A stretch of DNA of 5,629 nt, from assembly GCA_009781815.1 (NCBI GenBank), contig WQVB01000087.1, forward strand, positions 1 through 5,629, written 5' to 3'. The notes beneath the pieces are model-generated. The model made no database searches and had not been told where the DNA came from. It worked only from the letters and a program-made list of their open reading frames with translations. Numbering within the stretch: the stretch's first letter is position 1; each line of letters starts with the position of its first letter. This document shows positions 1-5,102 of this stretch, piece after piece. Source of the DNA: Defluviitaleaceae bacterium (lineage in GTDB: Bacteria; Bacillota; Clostridia; Lachnospirales; WRAX01). The position numbers and the translations under genes were made by a program.

Positions 1-343
1 ATCCAAAAAACATACGAATAGCGGCTGTAATCATAATAGCCCCGAAGAGCTTGTGTATCCATTTTGATGAAAGTTTCACCAAAAGCTTAGCACCTATGAT
101 GCCCCCCGCTATGCCTCCAAGGGTTATCCATGTGGTTAGCATTATATCAACGTCATATTTTATTAGGTAGATTATTGTGGAGACGATGGCGATGGGTAGC
201 ATGATGGCGATGGAGGTGGCATGAGCTCTTGAAACGTCGCCTTTTAAAATTTTACGCAGAGAAAAGACAGCGACGATGCCGCCGCCAGAGCCTAAAAGCC
301 CACTTAATGTGCCAGCCATAATGCCCATGATTAATAAAAACAT
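1..343 (-). CDS. TauE/SafE-family membrane transporter, N-terminal part (cut by window edge)
   Basis: The family (TauE/SafE, TSUP) comprises integral membrane proteins linked to export or uptake of sulfite, sulfonates and related anions; the substrate here is unknown. The visible 114 residues begin MFLLIMGIMAGTLSGLLG and continue into a glycine cluster (SGGGIV), the family's hallmark first-helix motif. Hydrophobic segments lie at about residues 2-25, 44-62, 67-91 and 98-113, with charged loops (SLRKILKGD, KLSSKW) between them. The ATG at 343-341 is chosen because GGAGGTGAG lies 5 nt upstream on the minus strand. The last visible residues (AAIRMFFG) resemble the end of one TauE repeat, so this could be a half-length (about 120-residue) family member working with a partner, or the first half of a usual 250-residue protein. 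The edge hides which. It is divergent from the helicase gene. Confidence 0.88.
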   Translation of the reverse strand, partial: MFLLIMGIMAGTLSGLLGSGGGIVAVFSLRKILKGDVSRAHATSIAIMLPIAIVSTIIYLIKYDVDIMLTTWITLGGIAGGIIGAKLLVKLSSKWIHKLFGAIMITAAIRMFFG

Positions 344-391
344 GAAAACTCACCTCCAAGTTAGTTTGTCCAGAATTTTCTTTGTGATACT

Positions 392-420
392 ATCATATTG
401 TCGTTCTTGGCTCACGTGAA
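392..420 (-). promoter_or_regulatory. Possible proximal promoter of the TauE-family gene
   Basis: On the minus strand TATGAT (397-392) lies 17 nt after TTCACG (420-415), 4 of 6 matches to the -35 consensus. It would place transcription start about 40 nt before the ATG. The -35 hexamer lies inside the terminal inverted repeat of the 413-555 element, so the element would supply half of the promoter. The match is modest and could be chance. Confidence 0.3.
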
Positions 421-555
421 TCTAATTTAGCCTTGTAGGGAATGGATTTATCCATTCCGTTATTGGATTCGCACCTTTTTATCCTTCAGTAAGGCAATGC
501 GGAACGCATAAATGCGTTCCCTACGGTGGTGAAAAGGTCAGATTAGATTGACGTG
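413..555. mobile_element. MITE/REPIN-like non-coding element with two inverted GTAG-footed hairpins
   Basis: The ends are inverted repeats: 413-426 (CACGTGAATCTAAT) matches the reverse complement of 542-555 at 13 of 14 positions. Inside are two perfect 9-bp hairpins with 2-nt loops: 439-458 (GGAATGGAT/ATCCATTCC) and 501-520 (GGAACGCAT/ATGCGTTCC). Each is preceded on its own strand by GTAG (435-438 on plus; 524-521 on minus) and followed by G, so the two hairpins are inverted copies of one unit. The stems differ at two base pairs, and both halves changed together. A GTAG foot on a palindrome is the signature of REP sequences, which are mobilised as inverted pairs (REPINs) by RAYT transposases. 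ACCTTTT at 473-479 and AAAAGGT at 532-538 add a further inverted pair. There is no reading frame of note and no target duplication. The mobility is inferred, not seen. Confidence 0.68.
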
Positions 556-564
556 CCCCCAGTT

Positions 565-592
565 TGTATAGGGATTACGAGAAGGGCGTCAA
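565..592 (-). promoter_or_regulatory. Possible distal promoter toward the TauE-family gene
   Basis: Minus strand TTGACG (592-587), a 16-nt spacer and TATACA (570-565). This has 5 of 6 and 4 of 6 consensus matches. If it is used, the transcript would run through the whole 413-555 element before reaching the coding sequence at 343. It may be the original promoter separated from its gene by insertion of the element. The evidence is position and consensus only. Confidence 0.3.
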
Positions 593-625
593 TGCATTTT
601 GCCCACACCCAGAGGTTAATGCCTC

Positions 626-654
626 TTTACAATATGCCCGTCAAAGGTTATAAT
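626..654 (+). promoter_or_regulatory. Sigma-A promoter for the pcrA-telA operon
   Basis: TTTACA at 626-631 and a perfect TATAAT at 649-654 are separated by 17 nt, which is one mismatch from the ideal promoter. Transcription would begin near 661, leaving a short leader of about 25 nt before the TTG start at 686. A small inverted repeat (AGAGG 611-615 / CCTCT 622-626) touches the -35 box and could be a protein site, but it is only 5 bp. Confidence 0.7.
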
Positions 655-673
655 TAACATAACAACAATTTTT

Positions 674-688
674 GGAGGTATTATTTTG
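674..688 (+). promoter_or_regulatory. Ribosome binding site that fixes a TTG start for the helicase
   Basis: GGAGG at 674-678 is followed by 7 nt and then TTG at 686. The next in-frame methionine is residue 12, inside the Q motif (LNPMQ) needed for adenine recognition. An ATG start would therefore remove part of a conserved motif, so the TTG start is well supported. Confidence 0.85.
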
Positions 689-2758
689 AATATAGATTTT
701 ACGGCGGGGCTTAACCCCATGCAAAAAGAAGCGGTGCTGCATACCCAGGGGCCTTTGTTGCTTATAGCGGGGGCGGGCAGCGGCAAAACGAGGGTGCTAA
801 CCCACAGAATGGCATATATAGCAAGCCACCTAGCACAGCCCTATAACATACTAGCCATCACCTTTACAAACAAGGCGGCGAAGGAGATGAAGGCGAGGAT
901 ATCGGCTTTGATGCCAGCTGGGGCAGATGATATGTGGGTGGCTACATTTCACTCTTGTTGTGTGCGTATTTTAAGGCGAGAGATACACCATTTGGGCTAT
1001 GACAACTCCTTCACCATTTATGATGCAGACGACGTAACCCGTTTGATGAAGTTTGTGCTAAAGGAGCTTGATTTAAGCGATAAGATATATGCACCGAAAA
1101 CTATGCTACATAATATAAGCCAAGCTAAAGATGAGATGCTGTCGCCTGAGGCCTTTGCAAAAAGGGCGGCGGGCAGCTTTAGAGAAGAGATAGTGGCGAA
1201 GATTTATGCTAAATATCAAGGCCATTTGCGCAGCAACAATGCTTTGGATTTTGATGATATCATCCTAAAAACGCTGGAGATTTTTGAAAAGCACCCCGAG
1301 GTGTTGGAGAAGTATGCCCGCCGCTTTAAATATATAATGGTGGATGAGTATCAAGACACCAACACGGCTCAATATAACCTTGTGCGTCATTTAGCATCGG
1401 TACATGGCAACATTTGCGTAGTGGGGGATGATGACCAAAGCATATATGGCTGGCGTGGGGCAAACATCCGCAATATTTTAGAGTTTGAGAAGGATTTTAA
1501 AGGGGCGACGACTATCAAGCTTGAGCAAAACTATCGCTCTACCGCTAAGATTTTGCAGGCTGCCAATGAGGTTATCGGTAACAATGACGGCCGCAAAGGT
1601 AAAGTTTTGTGGACGGAGAGGGATGGCGGCGAGGCTATAAAGTTTTTTAAAGCCGAAAGCGACCTTGCCGAGGCGGAGTATATTTTAAGCAAGATACAAG
1701 AAGGCAAGGCTTGTGGCAATACTTATAAAGATTTTGCCATACTTTATCGCACAAACGCCCAATCAAGGGTTATTGAGGATAAATTGGTGCAAAAAAACAT
1801 ACCATATCGTATATATGGTGGTTTGAGGTTTTATGAGAGGCGAGAGGTTAAAGATGCTTTGGCTTATATGCGAGCCGTTAACAACCCACATGATGATATA
1901 TCTCTAAAGCGTATTATAAATGTGCCGAAAAGAGCTATTGGCGACGCTGCTGTGGAGTTTTTTGAGAGTGTGGCTGCTCAGCATGATATAAAGTTTTATG
2001 AGGCTTTAAAGCGAGCTAGTGAGTTTTCTCAAAATTCTGCCAGAAACAACGCTGTGGCTAGGTTTGTGGAGCTTATAGAAGGCTTGCGAAGGTCTGTTAC
2101 GGAGCTGTCTCTGTTTGAGCTTATGGAAGATATCTTGATAAAATCAGGCTATAAAGAGGCTGTTGCTGCAGAAGATGCTCAAAACGGCACAGATAGAGGC
2201 GGCAACCTTGTGGAGCTTGTTAACAAAGTTAGCGAATTTGAAGATAATGCTACAGAATTTCCTGATTTGGCAAGTTTTTTGGAAGAGGTGGCTTTGGTTG
2301 CAGATATTGATGCGTTAAAGGAAGATGACGATGCGGTTACGTTGATGACGCTTCACTCTTCAAAGGGCTTAGAGTTCCCCATAGTGTTTTTGCCTGGTCT
2401 TGAAGAGGGGATTTTTCCAGGAGGTAGGGCAATTGTAGGCACTTTGGATGAAATGGAAGAAGAGCGTCGCCTATGCTATGTGGGAATTACAAGGGCGGAA
2501 AAACGACTATATATTAGCTGTGCTATGCGTAGAATGAGCTTTGGAGAGACAAAGTATAACCCGCCGTCAAGGTTTATTAAAGAAATACCTGAAGAGCTGC
2601 TAGAGATTGAAGAGGGCAAAAGAGGTGCTAGCGAAGACACCTATGAAAGAAAGCCTTTTGCAAGCGGGCCATCCAAAGCCAAGCCAGCCCACAACACCTC
2701 TACAGGTACAACGTTTGGCAAGAAGTGGGATTTATCTGCTATAACTAAGAAAAAATAA
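686..2758 (+). CDS. pcrA: UvrD/PcrA-type ATP-dependent DNA helicase lacking the usual C-terminal Tudor domain
   Basis: A 690-residue superfamily 1A 3'-to-5' DNA helicase, acting in the cytoplasm in nucleotide excision repair, clearing of replication and transcription conflicts, and plasmid rolling-circle replication in relatives. All helicase motifs are visible: Q motif (LNPMQ, 9-13), Walker A AGAGSGKT (28-35), Ia ITFTNKAAKEM (58-68), Ib TFHS (about 86), Walker B VDEYQDT (219-225), III GDDDQSIYGWRGA (247-259), IV LEQNYRS (279-285), V TLHSSKGLEF (555-564) and VI RRLCYVGITRAEKR (594-607). The enzyme should be active. PcrA proteins usually reach about 720-740 residues and end in a Tudor-like domain that binds RNA polymerase. 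Here the chain ends after about 50 polar, low-complexity residues (SGPSKAKPAHNTSTG and on) with no such domain. The stop is followed at once by the telA ribosome binding site, so a recent frameshift is not apparent. A UvrD paralogue remains possible. Confidence 0.93.
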   Translation: MNIDFTAGLNPMQKEAVLHTQGPLLLIAGAGSGKTRVLTHRMAYIASHLAQPYNILAITFTNKAAKEMKARISALMPAGADDMWVATFHSCCVRILRREIHHLGYDNSFTIYDADDVTRLMKFVLKELDLSDKIYAPKTMLHNISQAKDEMLSPEAFAKRAAGSFREEIVAKIYAKYQGHLRSNNALDFDDIILKTLEIFEKHPEVLEKYARRFKYIMVDEYQDTNTAQYNLVRHLASVHGNICVVGDDDQSIYGWRGANIRNILEFEKDFKGATTIKLEQNYRSTAKILQAANEVIGNNDGRKGKVLWTERDGGEAIKFFKAESDLAEAEYILSKIQEGKACGNTYKDFAILYRTNAQSRVIEDKLVQKNIPYRIYGGLRFYERREVKDALAYMRAVNNPHDDISLKRIINVPKRAIGDAAVEFFESVAAQHDIKFYEALKRASEFSQNSARNNAVARFVELIEGLRRSVTELSLFELMEDILIKSGYKEAVAAEDAQNGTDRGGNLVELVNKVSEFEDNATEFPDLASFLEEVALVADIDALKEDDDAVTLMTLHSSKGLEFPIVFLPGLEEGIFPGGRAIVGTLDEMEEERRLCYVGITRAEKRLYISCAMRRMSFGETKYNPPSRFIKEIPEELLEIEEGKRGASEDTYERKPFASGPSKAKPAHNTSTGTTFGKKWDLSAITKKK

Positions 2759-2770
2759 GGAGGATGTAAA

Positions 2771-3883
2771 ATGGAAAAGTATAGCCTTGAAGAAGCGAAA
2801 ATTGGTGCAGAAAGCATTGTAACCGAGAGTTTGCAGTTTTCCCTAGATGTGTTGGATGAGGCGGAAAAGGGCATGGTTCAAGAAATCATCCAAGGGATAG
2901 ACATGTCTAGCAGCACCGCTATAGCCAGCTATGGGATAGCAAGCCAAAACAAAGTTGCCCAGTTTTCTGACGGGGTGTTGGCTAGCGTGCGTAATAAAGA
3001 TTTAGGGGCTGTGGGCAAGGATTTATCAAGCCTCGTGGCTAATATTAAAGACTTTGACCCTGAAACAGAGCCAGCTAAAGGCTTAAAAGGCTTGTTTAAG
3101 AACACTAAAAAGAAAGCCTCCACAATGATAGCTCAATATTCCAAAGTTGAGACAAATATTGACGGCATTGTTCGCAATTTAGAAAAACACCAGCGAGGCT
3201 TGCAAAAAGACAATGCCATGCTGGATCAGCTTTTTGAAACCAATATGGACTATCTAAAAGAGTTAACATTGCACATTATAGCGGGCAAAGAGGGGCTTGC
3301 CCAGTTTAGGCAAGAAAACATCCCTCAACAGGAGGCCTTGGTGCAACAAGGGGCAGATGAGGTGCAGGTGCAAAAGCTTAACGACATGATAGACACCGCC
3401 AACCGCTTTGAGAAAAAGCTCCATGACATGAAGCTAACTCGCATGATATCCATCCAAATGTCGCCTCAAATACGTTTGGTGCAGGGCAACAACATCTCTC
3501 TTTCAGAGCAGATACACTCCAGCATCGTAAATGCTATACCTTTATGGAAAAACCAGATGGTTATCGCCCTTGGGCTTGCTGGCACCCAAAAGGCTATGGA
3601 GGCTAACAAGCAGGTTACAGACATGACAAATAAGCTGCTTGAGAAAAATAGCGAGCTGCTAAAGCAATCCACCATACAGGCGGCAGAGGCCGCACAGGCT
3701 GGCATTGTGTCTATCGACACGGTCAAGAAGGTGAACGAAAACCTTATCGAGACTATCCACGCTGTGATTGATATACAAGAAAAAGGCACCCAAAGCCGCA
3801 AAGAGGCTGCTGTTGAGCTTGAGAAAATCGAGGCGGACTTGAAAAACACGTTGATAGAGACGTCGGCAAGGCATGTGAGGTAA
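2771..3883 (+). CDS. telA: TelA-family toxic anion resistance protein
   Basis: A 370-residue soluble protein of the TelA/KlaA family (PF05816), named for tellurite resistance on plasmids and also tied to cell-envelope stress in Firmicutes; its biochemical role is not settled. The family signature is in the middle: MSPQIRLVQGNN (230-241) and IHSSIVNAIPLWKNQM (about 248-263). It is followed by a long helical stretch (NKLLEKNSELLKQ, VKKVNENLIETI, IQEKGTQSRKEA) matching the family's C-terminal coiled-coil region. No signal peptide or membrane span is seen. Length is near the family norm (360-400). The ATG is supported by GGAGG at 2759-2763, 7 nt upstream. The gene starts 12 nt after the helicase stop, so it is cotranscribed with it. 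In many Firmicutes telA sits beside xpaC, which is absent here. Confidence 0.93.
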   Translation: MEKYSLEEAKIGAESIVTESLQFSLDVLDEAEKGMVQEIIQGIDMSSSTAIASYGIASQNKVAQFSDGVLASVRNKDLGAVGKDLSSLVANIKDFDPETEPAKGLKGLFKNTKKKASTMIAQYSKVETNIDGIVRNLEKHQRGLQKDNAMLDQLFETNMDYLKELTLHIIAGKEGLAQFRQENIPQQEALVQQGADEVQVQKLNDMIDTANRFEKKLHDMKLTRMISIQMSPQIRLVQGNNISLSEQIHSSIVNAIPLWKNQMVIALGLAGTQKAMEANKQVTDMTNKLLEKNSELLKQSTIQAAEAAQAGIVSIDTVKKVNENLIETIHAVIDIQEKGTQSRKEAAVELEKIEADLKNTLIETSARHVR

Positions 3884-3893
3884 TGTTTTTTAT

Positions 3894-3986
3894 GTCATTG
3901 CGGACTTGATCCGCAATCTCTAGGTCTGCAATTGTTGTTTTTTAGCAATTAGTATAAGTGAGATTGCGGATCAAGTCCGCAATGAC
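3894..3986. repeat. Twin-hairpin intergenic repeat with 27-bp perfect inverted arms
   Basis: The arm at 3894-3920 (starts GTCATTGCGGACTTGA, ends GCAATCTC) is the exact reverse complement of 3960-3986: 27 of 27 bases over a 39-nt AT-rich centre. Each arm is also a hairpin on its own: ATTGCGGA, loop CTTGA, TCCGCAAT on the left, and the mirror image on the right. The RNA could fold either as two small hairpins or as one long stem. No run of T follows on either strand, so it is not a classic terminator. It begins 11 nt after the telA stop. Repeats of the form TCATTGCG...GCAATCTC are common between genes in many bacteria. The absence of any mismatch suggests recent arrival or gene conversion. Confidence 0.85.
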
Positions 3987-4040
3987 GAAGAGTGTAGTGC
4001 TCTAAAAAAGTAAATTGGGATGACAATGGTTGAGAGTAGT

Positions 4041-4081
4041 AAAAAACCGACAAGACGTTTATATTGTCTTGTCGGTTTTTT
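4041..4081. terminator. Bidirectional intrinsic terminator between convergent operons
   Basis: A perfect 16-bp stem, AAAAAACCGACAAGAC (4041-4056) with GTCTTGTCGGTTTTTT (4066-4081), encloses a 9-nt loop. The stem has a GC-rich core, and each strand ends in a T run (six T on each side). It therefore stops transcripts from pcrA-telA on the plus strand and from the regulator operon on the minus strand. Its last two bases overlap the TAA stop (4082-4080) of the minus-strand gene. Confidence 0.93.
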
Positions 4082-4397
4082 ATTTGCTTTTTTGTGCGTC
4101 TATGGGGATTGTGGCAGCAAGGTCTTGTAGGGTGGATGGGGATAGGTGAATGTCGAAGGGCTTTAGCTCAAAAAAACGCATGGTTTTGCCTGTTTCTGAA
4201 ATCTCGTAAGAATCCACCACCAAAGATGCCCCTTCAAGCTTTTTAAGGTGCATGTAGAGGAGGGGGCGGCTCATTTCTAGCTCCTTTGCCAGCTCACTAA
4301 CATACTTTCTGCCGCCTGCCAAAATGCCGACGATCTTGACCCTCATAGGGTGAGAGAGGGCGTCAAATAGCTTTGTGTAATCCTCATAGCTATTCAT
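4080..4397 (-). CDS. ArsR-like winged-helix transcriptional regulator
   Basis: About 105 residues. The core reads FDALSHPMRVKIVGIL, then VSELAKELEMSRPLLYMHLKKLEGASLV. This is the ArsR-type winged helix, with the recognition helix around SRPLLYMHLKKLE and a beta wing at VVDSYEISETGKTMRFFEL. The protein has no cysteine, so the CXC metal site of classical ArsR/SmtB sensors is absent and metal sensing of that type is unlikely. Its signal is unknown. The ATG at 4397 is preferred: it comes one base after the stop of the upstream gene, implying translational coupling. A TTG at 4406 in the same frame would overlap that gene and add three residues. It is the second gene of a two-gene operon, ends inside the terminator stem, and probably represses its own promoter through the palindrome at 4710-4739 (inference). 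Confidence 0.85.
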   Translation of the reverse strand: MNSYEDYTKLFDALSHPMRVKIVGILAGGRKYVSELAKELEMSRPLLYMHLKKLEGASLVVDSYEISETGKTMRFFELKPFDIHLSPSTLQDLAATIPIDAQKSK

Positions 4398-4398
4398 G

Positions 4399-4659
4399 CT
4401 AATCAATTTCTTTCATCATTTTGTTGATGGACGCCAAAGTTTCCTTTATCTCGACCATCTCCGCCTCTAATTTGGCGTTTTTTTCTCGCAATTCTGTTGC
4501 AAGCTCATCGAAAGAATGGTTGCTGATGGATGAAATTTGAGAACGTTTCACCTTTCCTGCCGTTATGATGATTGCAATAACAACCGCAGCAATAATTACT
4601 GCAATAAGGCCGAATATGGCTACTCCTATAAAGAGGCCATGCTCATTATTCATATTCAT
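4399..4659 (-). CDS. Small single-span membrane protein with cytoplasmic coiled coil, function unknown
   Basis: An 86-residue protein not recognised as a named family. Residues 8-33 (GLFIGVAIFGLIAVIIAAVV and on) form one strongly hydrophobic span, followed by KVKR, so the C terminus should be cytoplasmic. Residues about 49-86 are a charged helix with heptad-like spacing of leucine, methionine and isoleucine (LREKNAKLEAEMVEIKETL), typical of a short coiled coil. The topology resembles PspB (N-terminal span, cytoplasmic zipper), but sequence homology cannot be shown here. The ATG at 4659 is supported by GGAGGAG at 4670-4664. It is the first gene after a consensus promoter and is coupled to the ArsR-like regulator one base downstream. 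One possible role is to hold or sense that regulator at the membrane, as SdpI does for SdpR. This is inference from gene order only. Confidence 0.82.
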   Translation of the reverse strand: MNMNNEHGLFIGVAIFGLIAVIIAAVVIAIIITAGKVKRSQISSISNHSFDELATELREKNAKLEAEMVEIKETLASINKMMKEID

Positions 4660-4709
4660 AAAGCTCCTCCAAAATTTTATTTATGGGCATTAAATAAATA
4701 TCTTAATGC

Positions 4710-4739
4710 TTCATATGTAATAATTATATTACATATGAA
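4710..4739. promoter_or_regulatory. Perfect 13-4-13 palindrome, likely operator of the small operon
   Basis: TTCATATGTAATA (4710-4722) and TATTACATATGAA (4727-4739) are exact reverse complements around ATTA. The palindrome encloses the -10 box of the minus-strand promoter (4728-4723) and enters the spacer, so a bound dimer would block RNA polymerase. ArsR-family repressors bind AT-rich inverted repeats of about this size in this position. The ArsR-like protein of the same operon is the obvious candidate. No T run follows, so it is not a terminator. Confidence 0.75.
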
Positions 4740-4751
4740 AGGTGTTGTCAA
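4723..4751 (-). promoter_or_regulatory. Perfect consensus sigma-A promoter of the membrane-protein/regulator operon
   Basis: On the minus strand TTGACA (4751-4746), exactly 17 nt, then TATAAT (4728-4723): 12 of 12 consensus bases at ideal spacing. Transcription should start near 4716, giving a leader of roughly 57 nt before the ATG at 4659. Such a strong promoter usually needs control, and the 30-bp palindrome lies directly over its -10 box. Confidence 0.92.
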
Positions 4752-4785
4752 TAGTTTTTTGAATTATTTTTTTTGAAGGGCTATA

Positions 4786-4825
4786 AAAGGCTATATCATT
4801 GTTGATATAGCCTTTGGATTTTTTT
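4786..4825. terminator. Hairpin terminator between the peptidase and the small operon
   Basis: AAAGGCTATATCA (4786-4798) pairs perfectly with TGATATAGCCTTT (4803-4815) around a 4-nt loop. On the plus strand the stem is followed, after GGA, by seven T (4819-4825). On the minus strand, the direction of the peptidase transcript, the tail is only CCTTTTATAG. It probably ends minus-strand transcripts from the peptidase gene before the next promoter, though the better T run faces the plus strand, where no gene is seen. Confidence 0.65.
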
Positions 4826-4846
4826 GAGTTTAGCGGAGGCGAACCC

Positions 4847-4931
4847 GATTTTCCGCCCCCTCGCTCCCACCCTAAGTGTTATAACTGTAATAGTGCTATG
4901 CTCGCCCCACCCCACTCGGGGGCGGAAAATC
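4847..4931 (+). repeat. Long palindromic repeat, unit A (inverted partner of unit B)
   Basis: The 85-bp unit is bounded by a perfect 14-bp inverted repeat, GATTTTCCGCCCCC (4847-4860) and GGGGGCGGAAAATC (4918-4931). Its inner part is C-rich on this strand: 4856-4872 is the exact reverse complement of 5048-5064 (17 bp) and 4889-4913 that of 5007-5031 (25 bp) in unit B. Between the two C-rich blocks lie AGTGTTAT and AGTGCTAT, a short internal direct repeat. No protein is supported in any frame. It belongs to the roughly 350-base gene-free stretch from 4752 to 5102. Confidence 0.82.
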
Positions 4932-4987
4932 TCAATTGCAGCATCAAGTGTGCAGCTGTGCTTTCCATTGCTCTCTTGCTGCCTCAA

Positions 4988-5074
4988 AAAACTCCTGCCC
5001 CCAAGCGGGGTGGGGCGAGCATAGCACTATTTTTGGCATAGCACTGCGGGTGGGAGCGAGGGGGCAGGAGTTTT
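4988..5074 (-). repeat. Long palindromic repeat, unit B (inverted partner of unit A)
   Basis: The 87-bp unit is bounded by a perfect 15-bp inverted repeat, AAAACTCCTGCCCCC (4988-5002) and GGGGGCAGGAGTTTT (5060-5074). Read on the minus strand it has the same order of blocks as unit A: stem arm, a 17-base C-rich block, AGTGCTATGC, a second AGTGCTATGC, a C-rich block and the closing arm. The outer stem sequence differs from unit A but is fully paired within itself. It starts 29 nt after the peptidase stop codon. A 56-nt unrelated spacer (4932-4987), with a weak GCAGCA/TGCTGC pairing, separates the units. Function unknown. Confidence 0.82.
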
Positions 5075-5102
5075 CTCGCTTGCCTAAGGAACGTCGCTCT
5101 TT

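Noticed and set aside
601..660. SOS (LexA) box upstream of the helicase
   Set aside because: No GAAC-N4-GTTC-type palindrome is present near the promoter; only a 5-bp AGAGG/CCTCT repeat is seen.
1531..1719. Minus-strand open frame within the helicase gene
   Set aside because: It is opposite intact helicase sequence and has no ribosome binding site or recognisable protein features.
3466..3874. Minus-strand open frames of 127 and 71 codons inside telA
   Set aside because: They lie entirely opposite a strongly supported TelA-family gene, and their Ser/Phe-rich translations look like antisense shadow.
3894..3986. The 27-bp inverted repeat as the telA transcription terminator
   Set aside because: No T run follows the stem on either strand, and a textbook terminator lies about 55 nt further on at 4041-4081.
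4064..4246. Plus-strand 60-codon frame starting in the terminator
   Set aside because: It is antisense to the ArsR-like gene and begins within the terminator stem, with no ribosome binding site.
4080..4397. Metal-sensing ArsR/SmtB regulator
   Set aside because: The protein contains no cysteine and no clear histidine cluster at the known metal sites, so only the fold assignment is kept.
413..5074. CRISPR array
   Set aside because: The repeats are inverted pairs of hairpins, not regularly spaced direct repeats with unique spacers, and no cas gene is present.
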